NCBI GenBank assembly: GCA_030220185.1 | Contig: JASPKZ010007555.1 | Span: forward strand, 245,001-309,000 | DNA: 64,000 bases | Origin: Diploptera punctata | Lineage: Eukaryota > Arthropoda > Insecta > Blattodea > Blaberidae | Direction: 5' to 3' | Shown: piece by piece, positions 33,701-43,739 of the stretch | How the letters are laid out: every line of letters begins with the position of its first letter | How positions within the stretch are numbered: position 1 is the stretch's first letter | The notes under the pieces: model-generated | Databases searched by the model: none | What the model saw: the letters and a program-made list of their open reading frames with translations, nothing else | What the model was told of the DNA's origin: nothing | Program-made: the position numbers and the translations under genes

Positions 33701-34384
33701 TCTATTATTTTACATTATGCAGCTCTTGGGAACGATTGAAAATGTGAAGCGCATAGAGTCATACACAGTTTTTGAAAGTGGACGTATCACCGTCTCCTAT
33801 GCACTCTATTTATTTTACATTATGCAGCTCTTGGGAACGATTGAAAATGTGAAGCGCATAGAGTCATACACAGTTTTTGAAAGTGGACGTATCACCGTCT
33901 CCTATGCACTCTATTTATTTTACATTATGCAGCTCTTGGGAACGATTGAAAATGTGAAGCGCATAGAGTCATACACAGTTTTTGAAAGTGGACGTATCAC
34001 CGTCTCCTATGCACTCTATTTATTTTACATTATGCAGCTCTTGGGAACGATTGAAAATGTGAAGCGCATAGAGTCATACACAGTTTTTGAAAGTGGACGT
34101 ATCACCGTCTCCTATGCACTCTATTTATTTTACATTATGCAGCTCTTGGGAACGATTGAAAATGTGAAGCGCATAGAGTCATACACAGTTTTTGAAAGTG
34201 GACGTATCACCGTCTCCTATGCACTCTATTTATTTTACATTATGCAGCTCTTGGGAACGATTGAAAATGTGAAGCGCATAGAGTCATACACAGTTTTTGA
34301 AAGTGGACGTATCACCGTCTCCTATGCACTCTATTTATTTTACATTATGCAGCTCTTGGGAACGATTGAAAATGTGAAGCGCAC
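30708..34384. repeat. Tandem array, about 35 copies of a 105-bp unit derived from transposase
   Basis: The unit starts 'gcatagagtcatacacag' and recurs every 105 bp with near identity. Five differences stand out: one G-to-T change at 32405 and single-base indels near 32617, 33234, 33411 and 33705. On the minus strand each unit encodes transposase codons: RSQELHNVK, then IECIGDGDTSTFK, then, after one extra base, TVYDSM. The GDGD segment is the expected first acidic motif. The copy at 30708 runs directly into the transposase remainder (PYGSDITI). Because 105 is divisible by three, the plus strand is open for 681 codons in one frame, but this follows from the period. One unit (32617) lacks the extra base and restores the transposase frame locally. 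Confidence 0.92.
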
Positions 34385-34647
34385 ATTAGCATTTAACAGT
34401 ATATATCTCGACAAAAACAGAAGATATCATCACAACATTTCAGAAATGTGTACTTTAAAGTATGCTCTTTCAAATGAGACCAAAAACAAAAAATTGAAAA
34501 TGTTGACCTATTATGGTGTATGAGCCCCCTTAACTGAGAAGTAGCGAAACCCATAACGAAAAATGAAACGGAGATTGACGGACTGCGTCAAGCAATCACA
34601 TGATTCTCTGTATTGTCGTCTGCTAGCCAGTAATAGTAACTCTTTGG

Positions 34648-34884
34648 GTGGATTTCTCAACCGAAGTCTAAACTACGATCCCGGTTTTCCAATTTTTTAT
34701 TGTTTCCGTAACACCTATAAAAATGTCTGAAAATTCACAGGAATTGTTATGAAACCAAAGAAATGATTCAGATATTTGTTTTTGTATTTAACAGCCGTAG
34801 ATTTTCAGTTTTTATGGTTGTTATGGAAACAACAAAAAATCAGAAAAACCGTGGTCGTGGTTTAGACTTCGATTGAGAAATCCA
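34648..34884. mobile_element. 237-bp MITE with 8-bp target duplication
   Basis: Imperfect inverted arms of about 68 bp start 'tggatttctcaa' and contain 'cgaagtctaaac'. CTCTTTGG flanks both sides (34640-34647 and 34885-34892). An 8-bp duplication and no ORF suggest a hAT-type MITE. Confidence 0.8.
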
Positions 34885-35079
34885 CTCTTTGGATCTTTTG
34901 TCCTATAATATTAAAGGGTAAAATATCCAAGTTTATATAGATCAGGTTATATTACGTGGGCGGTTCTATAGAGAATGATCATTTTTGCAGTAATAGATAA
35001 TACATAAACATTTTGATTTACGATATTTGTTAGGTTAACACGTCATGTACACGTGGTACAAGTTTAAAGGTCACCCTCC

Positions 35080-35715
35080 CGGTTCTTTTCTGTGAACGAT
35101 ATGTAAGTAGAGGCATTTCAGTGCCGCCTAGCTATAATGCTGGTGAACGATATGGAACTTTGAAATTCTGCTTTGGTCTTAACAACAGCTGCGGCCTGTG
35201 CAATGTTGCAGGAGACCTAAGGATAGTTTGTTCTTCCTACAGCACGGCTTGAAGATGGTGTAATTTTGTACTGCTCTTACAGAACAAAATATCAACTCCG
35301 CTGCTATCATAGCGAGAGAGTATAAACGAATAACCTTAAGATCACTTTCTGAAATCTTGACAATCTAACGGGTGTCATCCACAGGTTGATGACAGAAAAC
35401 AAGCTGGATGCTGCACAACAATAATGCGAGCCCGCGTATTGCAAATGTTTAAGCTGTATATCTTGCAACAAATCAAAGTGAAGTGCTTCCCTCGTCCTCC
35501 CTGCAGTCCGGATTTGGCTCCGTGTGATTTTTTCTATTCCCTAACCTGAAGAAGCATCTTCGCAGAAGGCGTTTTCTATATTCGGAAGCAGTAGTGTAGG
35601 CTTCGGAGGGGATTTTGAAAGACCTATCAAAAATTGTTTCCAGTATGTCTTTGCAGACTGGCAGAAAAGTGGAACATCCAAAGGAGACTTTTTTTGAGAA
35701 GGTCCATCGAATTTC
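35080..35715 (+). pseudogene. mariner-like transposase remnant
   Basis: Plus-strand pieces around 35395-35720 resemble the mariner catalytic end: a 'HNNARA'-like motif near 35420, CSPDLAPCDFF near 35503-35535, then a helix-rich C-terminus ending ADWQKSGTSK (about 35658). Frames change several times. N-terminal parts are not recognisable. Confidence 0.6.
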
Positions 35716-35809
35716 TGAGGATGAGTTAGGATATGTTGAAAATATATATTTAATGATCAGTCTTGATTAGACCGCTTTCATTTTCCTTTTGTTACCATCT
35801 AAGAATGCC

Positions 35810-37259
35810 TTACTTACTTACTTACTTACTCACTGGCACTATCGAACCCGTAGGTACATGGCCGCGCGGACATAAGCTCTCCATACATCCCTGTCCTGAG
35901 CTAATGCTTTCCAATCATTCCCTGTATAATCTACTTCCCTCAAATCATAGTTAATGCTATTCTCCCACCTCATTCTTGGTCTACCAATTGGGCATTTTCC
36001 TTCTGGCTTTCCTACAAGAAGCTTCCATGCAAGTCTTTCATTCCCCATACGTGCAACATGTCCTGCCCATCGCAGTCTACGAGACTTAATTGTTCTTATT
36101 ATATCTGGCTTCCTATAAAGAGCATGTAGTTCATTGTTATGTAGTCTTCTCCATTCGCCTGTCTGTTCATCTCTCTTTGGCCCAAAAATTTTCCTAAGTG
36201 CTTTATTCTCAAATACTTGTAATCTTCTTTCCTCCCTTAAAGTAAGAGTCCATGTTTCGCACCCATATAATATGACTGGTAGAATAATAGTTTTATATAT
36301 TTTTCAGTTTAACATTTTTTGAAAGGAGATGGGACATCAAGAGTCTCTGCAATGCATAATAGCACGCATTTTCAGAATTAAGCCTATGTTTAATTTCTTT
36401 GTATATCTCATTCCTGTTTGTGATTATTGTTCCTAGGTATTTGAATTCAGCCACTTCCTCAAAATTTCCCTCATTTGTCATTAGCTGTCCATATCCATTA
36501 TATAATTTATTTCTACGTGTGATCATATATTTAGTTTTATTGATATTTACTTCCAGTCCTAATTTCTTAGTGTTAATAGTGTGTGCGTGTTGTCCTTTAG
36601 TATCTCCTCGCTATCGGCCAATATAACTACATCATCAGCATAAACTAACAGCTTATCAATACCATTGAGTTGTAAGCCTTCCTCATTCTCTAAAGATCTG
36701 ATGACATGCTCTAGTACAAAATTAAATAGTAGAGGAGATAGTGCATCTCCTTGCTTGAACCCATTCTGGATTTCAAAAGTGTCCGAAAACTGTTTGCCTA
36801 CACGCACCCTACTCTTTGTGCCATTTAGACACATTCGTATAAGTCTAACTAACGTTTTAGGAATTCCGAACTCCAGCAGGATACTATATAACTTCTCCCT
36901 CTTAATTGAATCATATGCTTTTTTGAAGTCTACGTATAGTTGATGTACAGTACCATTATATTCCCATTTCTTTTCTAAAATCTGTCTTATACCAAAAATC
37001 TGATCCGTTGTAGACTTGTTTCTTCTAAATCCACATTGATGATCTCCTAGAATGTCATCAATATAGGGAGTAAGTCTGCTGACTAATATATTTGTTAGAA
37101 TTTTGCATGAAGTTGAAAGTAATGAGATGCCCCTGTAGTTGTTGCAATCAGTTTTATCTCCTTTCTTATAAATTGCTACGATAATTGATTCCTTCCATTC
37201 ATCTGGGAGAGCTTCTTTTTCCCAAATCATACTAAGCAACCAGCGTATCTTGTCCATCA
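35810..37259 (-). pseudogene. RTE-like LINE, 5'-truncated, with 13-bp target duplication
   Basis: Flanks carry the identical word ATCTAAGAATGCC (35797-35809 and 37260-37272). The minus strand encodes reverse transcriptase starting within the fingers (MDKIRWLLSMIWEKEALPDE), then NYRGISLLST, HQCGFRRNKSTTDQIFGIRQ, LYVDFKKAYDSIKREKLYSI, FKQGDALSPLLFNFVLE and the YADDVVILADSEE active site. The reading frame breaks near 36570 by a small deletion, and later pieces read MTNEGNFEEVAEFKYLGTII and a GRPRMRWENSINYDLRE tail. The 3' end is a (TTAC)n tail at 35810-35830. It lacks the endonuclease domain. Confidence 0.9.
36559..37259 (-). pseudogene. RTE-like reverse transcriptase core (open part)
   Basis: About 230 codons stay open through the RT fingers and palm, including the F-YADD active site at about 36620, making this the best preserved RT in the window. 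The reading stops at THTLLTLRN because 4 bases present in the copy at 51160 are missing here. In life it would copy LINE RNA at the nicked target. Confidence 0.85.
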
Positions 37260-37272
37260 ATCTAAGAATGCC

Positions 37273-37911
37273 AGTTAACAAAACAAAAAAAAAAAAAGCA
37301 AATTATGAAGTTTTGTTATTAGGGAATGTTTCCTTGAGTCCTATTATCTGAAAACTCCAAATCTAATTAGCATTTGAGGAATCTAGTTCCGATACATTCC
37401 TTATCCATATTAATCATTATGGGGAGAACGCAAAAAAAAAAAAAAAAAACAAACAAATCTGTGGACGTCTTTCAGTTTAAAATCCAAAATTAGTCCTAAA
37501 CGTTAAATTGAAGTATTCAAAGATTTATTTCAAAATAATATCCGAAGCAGAACGGCACAAGGGAAAGGTGAAAGAAAATAATTTCCGGAATGTACTTTTC
37601 AACTTATGAAAGAAATTGTGGAACAACAGAAAATAGATACTAGTTGCTAACACAAAATCGTTGATATTTCCGATCTAGAGTTTCAGTATAATGGAGCATG
37701 TTGCAAATAAATAAAACACAGATATTGGAAATAGTATATGTTGCAATATTTGGATAAGACGGAATTTTAAAAGCAAACGTAAAAATTTCGAAGTATATTG
37801 TTAAGGATAAGACCAGTTTTTATTTTTAATTTCAGACATGGATTAGATGAGCATACAAAGGAACTTTCGGAGTGACAACCGCTATCTAAAGCTGATATTA
37901 AATATGATAAT
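37273..37911. other. AT-rich spacer, no gene found
   Basis: It holds two long A runs (37285-37297 and 37430-37449) that could mark old retroposon tails. No ORF or tRNA-like head was recognised. Confidence 0.5.
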
Positions 37912-38191
37912 TAGAGACCGGATTATATGCAACGTAACAAACTCGAAATAAGGCATGCAAATATGCATGAAAAATGTTTAAAATATGCATGAAAAAGTTA
38001 ATATATGCAATACCAAATAATAATAAAAACAACAATTATTACTTTATTAGATATTTTATTTTCAAATTTACACAATAATTAGTATTCTTATTATACATTT
38101 ATTAATATTATTATTTATCAATGATAAATTATCAATCAGTATCAGGCAAAATTATTGTTCACAAATTAAAATATTCTACATTTTGCTACTA

Positions 38192-38743
38192 CAGAGTGAT
38201 TCAGAAATATGACTATACATTTGATCGCATTTTGTGACGAAAATATTATTATTATTATTATTAAAGGAAATATGATGTTATCATTGGAAAGGGACCAATA
38301 GAACAAAACAAATCACTGCTCACGTGCACCTTGGCGGGTTGATTTTTCTGGGCTAGCGTCGAACGCCTCCACAATTCTCTTCGTTGTTTCTGCATCCGTG
38401 CTAATGCGAGGCCTTCCAGGAGGTTTGATTTTTTGCATCCTTTTCATTTCCAGCAGTCGTTTTCTCCACTTCCCCACAATCGACGGCTGCAATGCTACGT
38501 TAAACTCACGTCTTGCGGCCTCACGATCATTAGCATACGTTATTGCCCATGCAGCAATTGTATTTGCTGTTGCATATTCAACGCCAGTTTGACTAATGAC
38601 GTAAGATCTACACTGTTTTGTTTTATTCCATTGTTGTAATTTGAATAATTGCCTTTCCAACGGCAATGTCATATTTCCTGTAATGGTAATATTTTCATCA
38701 CACAACGCGATCAAACGTATAGCCATATTTATGATTCACCCCG
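38192..38743 (-). mobile_element. Mariner-like element, N-terminal deletion derivative
   Basis: The long inverted ends begin CAGAGTGATTCAG and CGGGGTGAATCAT and are flanked by TA (38190-38191 and 38744-38745). Similarity between the ends extends for about 90 bp. The minus-strand ORF from 38726 starts inside the inverted repeat (MAIRLIALCDENITITG), continues with a helix-turn-helix region (QPSIVGKWRKRLLEMKRMQK) and a GRPRIS linker, and ends at REQ. The catalytic part is deleted. The second copy at 40282 keeps the other half. Confidence 0.82.
38313..38726 (-). CDS. Truncated mariner-like transposase (DNA-binding half)
   Basis: An uninterrupted 137-codon ORF with a bipartite DNA-binding arrangement: the first helix cluster includes YANDREAARREFNVALQ, the second is SIVGKWRKRLLE, and GRPRIST is an AT-hook-like linker as in Tc1/mariner proteins. 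There is no DDE domain. If expressed it could bind family ends without catalysis. Expression is not shown. Confidence 0.6.
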   Translation of the reverse strand: MAIRLIALCDENITITGNMTLPLERQLFKLQQWNKTKQCRSYVISQTGVEYATANTIAAWAITYANDREAARREFNVALQPSIVGKWRKRLLEMKRMQKIKPPGRPRISTDAETTKRIVEAFDASPEKSTRQGAREQ

Positions 38744-39074
38744 TATTGTAAACAGAAACGATCAGGTACTGTTCCAAATGTTCGGTAGTAAGATTGTGTG
38801 TTCGATTGTTCAAAATATGTTTATAAGCAGAAAAGGACCGTTCTATGTCAAATGAAGTAACTGGGTAGTATTTGAATTTGGGTGCTATTTTGGAACTTAT
38901 TTCTGGGAAAAGCTCGCCCATTCCATTTATAAAACTATTAATGTGATACAAAGGTTCAAAGCCTGGGTTATCGTTTAAAATGTTTTCAAACCTCTCTTTA
39001 AGTTTGCTCGGTAATAGGCCTACATCTTTTGCTGCATTTCTGATGGCCTCGAAATGTTCATTGTAAAACAACAA
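38744..39074 (-). pseudogene. hAT transposase C-terminus
   Basis: The minus-strand frame includes KERFENILNDNPGFEPLYHI, KFKYYPVTSFDIERSFSAYK and ILNNRTHNLTTEHLEQYLIV. This is the hAT dimerisation/C-terminal end, related to that at 15960-16041. Reading runs into the mariner-like element's end and stops at VYNTG. Skipping the insertion and one TA, the same frame would continue only a few codons to a stop. Confidence 0.85.
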
Positions 39075-39494
39075 TATATTTTTAAAATGTTGTAAGCGAA
39101 AATAAGCGTTATCACTAGTTTTTAGTTAAATATGCAATAACAGGTGAAAAGGGTCTAAATATGCAAATGCATATGCAACATGCAAATACATGTAATCCGG
39201 TCTCTAATCATAATATAGCATAAGTTTACAGATGAAGAGATGCAACAAACTATTTTTTGTTTAAATTTTAAAAAAATATGGGTTATGTAATTTTATGTTT
39301 CAGGCGACGATTATATCAGTAAACTTACTTAAACACTAATATTACTCACAATGTGTCACTTCACACGTATGAGAAAATTGATTGTCCTCAGACACCTGTT
39401 AGTATGACCTTCATTAGTATAGGCTATCATAGTTTTATCGTTATCATTCAACTTGCATATCTGCTTCTCTAAAGTAATTTCCAAGTAGATCGTC

Positions 39495-39640
39495 TTTCCT
39501 GGCAATCCAGTGATTACTACACCACTCCTGGACCTGCGGGTTCAATTCCGGCGGGTCGATGGGTTTTCAAGGCTTAAGTATACTGAATATAGCTTCGTCG
39601 GAAGGAAATTAGGGCTATAGATCCCGTGTTATAGATCTTC
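39495..39640 (+). repeat. tRNA-derived SINE
   Basis: The head has 'tggcaatccagtgattacta' and B box 'gggttcaattccgg', followed by a body with 'cttcgtcggaaggaa', shared with the SINE at 12305. Confidence 0.6.
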
Positions 39641-40281
39641 AGCATTTAAAATAATTTGAAGTCTGAATAAGAAACCTTCTAAGCACTTAAACATCCAAAT
39701 TTGTAACGCGGTGCCAGTTGCCTTCTTTTTAGTGTCGTAAATTTATTACTATTACTTCAAATAGAACTAATTTATGATATTTTATAATATATTGTTCTTT
39801 CATATCAAATATCTCGATTTAAGGTTCTTGATTTTAATATAACAGTAAGCATGACTTAAACATTTGCTCAGTAAAGCTTAGCCTAAGAAAACATGAAGCA
39901 GTAAAAGTTCCCAGTCGGGAATGGATCTAGGTCCAGTTAGGTGAAAGTACTGGTATGTGTAGCGACAATGGCCGGTTGTTTTTGTTGTGGTGCAACAGAC
40001 TGGAAAGTAGATGACCCGAACACGGAAACCGATAATGTGTCTTAAGTGTTCGCCATTTCACACCTCTATTCATATAAGTAGTTTTGTTAGTATTCAGTAT
40101 GTCTAGTCGACAGTGCAAATTTGTCTATGGATCATCTTTATTTATAAAATGAGCGTGTTTGTCTGTCTGTCTGTCCTTTATGGACTCAAAAACTTCACCG
40201 ATTTGAATGGGGTTTTCACCATCATTTGGAGTATTTTTCTGCAACAATTAACGTGTATAACACATTAGGCTATAGTATGTA

Positions 40282-40789
40282 CAGGGTGATTCAGAAATAT
40301 GGCTATACGTTTTATCGCATTTTGTGACGAAAATATTATTATTAAAGGAAATATGATGTTATCATTGGAAAGGGAATCCTTTAAATTACACTATGCAATT
40401 GCGGTGAGGGAAATTTTGGATGATCATTTGCAAAACAGGTGGGTGGAGAAGAGGTTCCATTGAATGGCCAGCCCGTTCCCCTGACCTCACAGCATATGAC
40501 TATTGGTTGTGGGGTTATTTGAAAGAGAAGGTTTATGCCCGGAAACCTCAAGACGTCGACATGCTGAAATTAGTGATTGAGGGAGAAATTAGAGCTGTTC
40601 CTCTAAACATGTATCATAACGCAATGAATGACTTCCAAAGCGTTGCCAATTATGCTTGGATGTAAACGGCGAACAGTTTGAAGCAATAAAGTGACTTGCT
40701 TAGTGTTTTTGTAAGTGATTTGTTTTGTTTTATTGTTGTAATTTGAATAATTTCCTTTTCAACGGTCATTTCATATTTCCTGTAATGGG
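40282..40789 (+). mobile_element. Mariner-like element, C-terminal deletion derivative
   Basis: The left end CAGGGTGATTCAGAAATATG follows TA (40280-40281) and matches the end of 38192-38743. The interior jumps from about 120 bp of N-terminal region to the catalytic end (40445-40665). The right end matches the other copy's inverted repeat but stops early, at 'tgtaatggga', together with about 13 bp of the host Helitron. Confidence 0.78.
40420..40665 (+). pseudogene. Mariner-like transposase, catalytic C-terminal part
   Basis: The open frame contains IEWPARSPDLTAYDYWLWGY followed by LKEKVYARKPQDVDMLK. The SPDLTxxDxxLWGYLK motif carries the third catalytic Asp of mariner-type DDD transposases. 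The first two catalytic Asp regions are deleted, so it is inactive. Confidence 0.8.
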
Positions 40790-41289
40790 ACATCTGTGCA
40801 CTAAAAAAGTAGCTTCTTGGTCGCTTAAATGGCGTACGCTGCCTAAAACATAACAAATACATCAAATTGATGTACACAGAATTGATTATTTCAGGATAAG
40901 TCCGCGACACAATTTACGGATAACTCACAATAACCATTTTTGTCTTTCAGCTCATTGATGCCAAGCAGGTCGAGATAAGTAGATTCCCGGGCAACGCAAC
41001 GTAATCATCACGTGATTTCTAAAAATAATTACGGTAAATTCCGCCTCCCCCTTTTTTACTTATTCAGCTAAACATACACATTTCATTCATTTACCCGTAG
41101 CAGCGCACAGCCGGGTATTAGCTAGTTATATTCATATCGCATATACATACAAACAAGTAGGTTTCCACTTTTTTTTTCAAACTTAAACTTTAAAGTATAG
41201 AGGCATATTGATAGATACTTGTGGCAGCCTCGAGGCTAATTCCGATCTAGAGAGTGCGTTCTAACTAAATAAATTTTGCTGGGAAAAAT

Positions 41290-41545
41290 AACTAAATAAT
41301 TGGCACTATTGAGCCGGAGATTCATAGTCGTGCGCATAAGCTCTCCATATATCCTTACCATGAAGAATGTTTTTCAATTAAATCATTCCCTATGTAATTA
41401 ACCTCCTATAAATCATGGTTAATATTATTCTCCTACTCAATCTTAACATTCCATGACCCTCTTTCATTCCCCATATGTGGCATGCCCTTCAATCGGTTTT
41501 AACTTCCTCTGCATATCATGAAGATTACCTCTTCAACAAAACTCC
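41290..41545 (-). pseudogene. RTE-like LINE 3' tail, strongly decayed
   Basis: Residual matches to the other tails include 'tggcactattgagcc', 'gcgcataagctctccatata' and 'atcatggttaatattattct'. Confidence 0.6.
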
Positions 41546-41576
41546 ATCAATGAATAGCCTATGCGTGGGTGTGTAT

Positions 41577-41601
41577 ACACACACACACACACACACACAC
41601 T
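41577..41601. repeat. (AC)n microsatellite
   Basis: About 12 AC units. Confidence 0.95.
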
Positions 41602-41794
41602 CACCTCTACTTCTTTTCTCAGATTGCCACATTATTAGTCTACATGGTTAGATAAAACACAAGATTATTGTATAAAGACTACAGGCAAAAAAAAAAAAAC
41701 AGGCAAATAACTTTTTTTGTCCTGAAACTTAGTGTAAAACTTCCATACTTTGGGTCAGAATTATTTCAACTGCCCTAAATAGTATAGTGGTACG

Positions 41795-41970
41795 TGGGTC
41801 GACTCAGCCTCTAAAGGAAATGAGTACCAGGTACTTGTTCTGTGGGTAAAAGCGGATGTCGTGCAGAGATGACCACTCGGCTGATATCCAGTTCCGATTG
41901 TCCACAAAGGTGGGAGCCTTGACCACCTACTTCCCCGAGGGCCTCCTCAGGCCTGTAGTGGGATCATTTT
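41795..41970 (+). repeat. SINE (family B), 5'-truncated
   Basis: It matches the body of the SINE at 16485-16785: 'gtcgactcagcctctaa', 'atgagtaccag', 'cgattgtcca' and 'gtgggatca'. The tRNA-like head is missing. Confidence 0.8.
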
Positions 41971-43690
41971 TAACGTACATAAGCCTACTTCCTTATCAGT
42001 ATGCTAAGTTTTGGAGGTAAATAAACCCTTGACCAAACTATTTTTTATACTGATTCGTACTTCTAAATGATAGTTCTTTCCATGCAGAATCTAATGATAC
42101 TTTATACTCCATTTCGACAAAATTGACTTACCTGATTCTTTCCCTATGCCCTTCATATACAATATCTAAAAGAAGGAGATAACCTAAAAGTTTTGGAAAG
42201 CTTTCTTCTTGTTTAGAAGATGATAGTACAGTAAAATTTGTCTATGAAGGAACATGACGGTTCCTCAGATATATTTCCGCCTTGGCACTTTTCCTTCTTA
42301 TACAGGGTTTTCAAATTATAAGCTTGTATTTTCTCACCTAGTGTAAAATGTTACATGCACGCTTTAAAGACATAACGTATTTAACTGAATACAGACAACA
42401 TAGTGTATGTAACACTGCACAGTTTGCACGGCAATACAAAACAACTTTATTACACAAAAACGAGAAGGAACTCAACTACAGGAGGACTGAAGATTTTTCC
42501 AACTCCCTCGCAGGTTACGTAAGCAGACAAGGAAAAGCAGGGATTCCCCGCTGTTACACATAGGCAAGGGTATTCCCGCAATTCAGTAGCAACACAAGAA
42601 GGTAATGCAGTAGCGTCATATGTAAAATTTTCACGTGTGGTCATTAATACTGTAATTAGAACGTGCTTTAGAATAATTTTCCGTCTTACTGAGGTAAAAA
42701 TTAACTATTGGTACTTTATAAACCATTCCGTTTCCGCGTTGTGAAGGTTTGCGACTTATACAGGACGATTTTACGTATAAAATCGTACCGTTCTGGATAT
42801 TTTTTTTCGTCTCTACAGGTTTCCTTCTTATAAAGGTACATACATATATATGCAATTTAGAATTCCAGCGAAGAATATATTTTTAGATGAGTTAACGGAG
42901 AAGTATTTTGAGGTAGAGAACCAGATCCTGGACAAAAAAAAAAGAGTATTATTTTTGTTAAAATGTTTACATTTTGTACTTAGTAATCCAATATTAAATT
43001 AAAATGGGATGAGACCTTAATTAAGAATTGGAATAAGTCCGAAGTTAAAATAACCGTATTGTACATTTAACAGAATATCTGAACTTGCTTGTTATATCCC
43101 GGCAACTTAACGCATTCTGTCAAATCTACATTTTGAAACTTTAGTTATTTCTTAATAGTTAGGGTTCGTCAAATTCCAAATTAAGGCCCGATACACTTCA
43201 TACCATTCAATAGTCCATTTCATTTTAAATCTCGACTATGAGTAAGAAATGTAATTTAAAGTTATTAATTCTAGTATTTTTCGTCTGAAACCTTATCTCT
43301 AATTACTCTAAAAATTGTCCTACCCATATACGTACCTGTAGCCCAAGTACCGGACGGCTGAGTTCGGGACGTTGAGGTGAATGATATTAGCGATACGTCT
43401 GGTCGCTTGTATTGATCTGTAAGCGTGAATGGTGTAGTACTAGACATTCCTGTCGCCATTTTACCCACACGGGGCGTATCCGAACATCTGCATATCCTTT
43501 GTCTTTACAAATGTCATTGTGACAACTAATAAACTAGGAAAAAAATGGAACATATCCTAATCTTCGGATATGTCAACATCTCATGTTTGCAGAATATTAC
43601 AGCTTCCTCTCTTATCTTAGCTTCATGCGTGGGAGGAGAGGATTCTATATTTTTAATTCAATTCAAATAGCCTATATAAATTTCTGCTTC
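41971..43690. other. Unassigned stretch
   Basis: No TE protein, SINE head or exon was recognised. Short ORFs at 42348, 42450 and 43271 have no recognisable similarity. Confidence 0.5.
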
Positions 43691-43698
43691 AAGAAAAA

Positions 43699-43722
43699 GT
43701 ATATATATATATATATATATAT
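43699..43722. repeat. (TA)n microsatellite
   Basis: A TA run that replaces the expected 5' end of the following Helitron-like copy. Confidence 0.9.
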
Positions 43723-43739
43723 ACACATACACGAGTCTA

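Larger units (their letters stand above)
29343..34529 (-). mobile_element. Kolobok-like transposon (TTAA target), 5.2 kb
   Basis: Perfect 15-bp inverted ends GGGGGCTCATACACC (29343 and, complemented, 34529) are each flanked by TTAA (29339-29342 and 34530-34533). TTAA duplication is seen in Kolobok and piggyBac; the encoded protein is not piggyBac-like. The minus strand encodes the 3' part of a transposase (29931-30722) of the type often annotated 'Mutator-like transposase' in arthropods. Upstream of it, about 3.7 kb is a tandem array of a 105-bp unit (30708-34384), leaving only about 145 bp to the 5' terminus. The start of the transposase is missing. Confidence 0.82.
37912..39206 (-). mobile_element. 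Internally deleted hAT with nested mariner-like element
   Basis: The termini TAGAGACCGGATTA are inverted repeats. The flanks are ATGATAAT (37904-37911) and ATCATAAT (39207-39214), an 8-bp duplication with one difference. The subterminal regions repeat 'atgcaaatatgcat'-like words. Only the transposase C-terminus remains (38744-39074). A TA-flanked mariner-like element occupies 38192-38743. Confidence 0.85.
40135..41125 (+). mobile_element. Helitron-like non-autonomous element
   Basis: The 5' end is TCTTTATTTATAAAA after an A (40134). The 3' end has a hairpin (ACCCG at 41093-41097 pairing with CGGGT at 41112-41116), a short spacer and CTAG, followed by T (41126). TC...CTRR ends between A and T with a 3' hairpin are the hallmarks of Helitrons, which replicate by a rolling-circle-like mechanism and make no target duplication. 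The body matches the fragments at 43740-44230 and 18146-18900. A mariner-like copy interrupts it at 40282-40789. Confidence 0.65.

Noticed and set aside
30708..34384. CRISPR-like array
   Set aside because: Whole 105-bp units repeat without unique spacers, and the sequence is eukaryotic.
30653..34523. Plus-strand repeat ORFs as a real repetitive protein gene
   Set aside because: The frame is open only because 105 is a multiple of three. The units are antisense transposase codons and there is no promoter, splice or start context.
36399..36943. Plus-strand ORFs over the RTE
   Set aside because: Antisense shadows of the reverse transcriptase.
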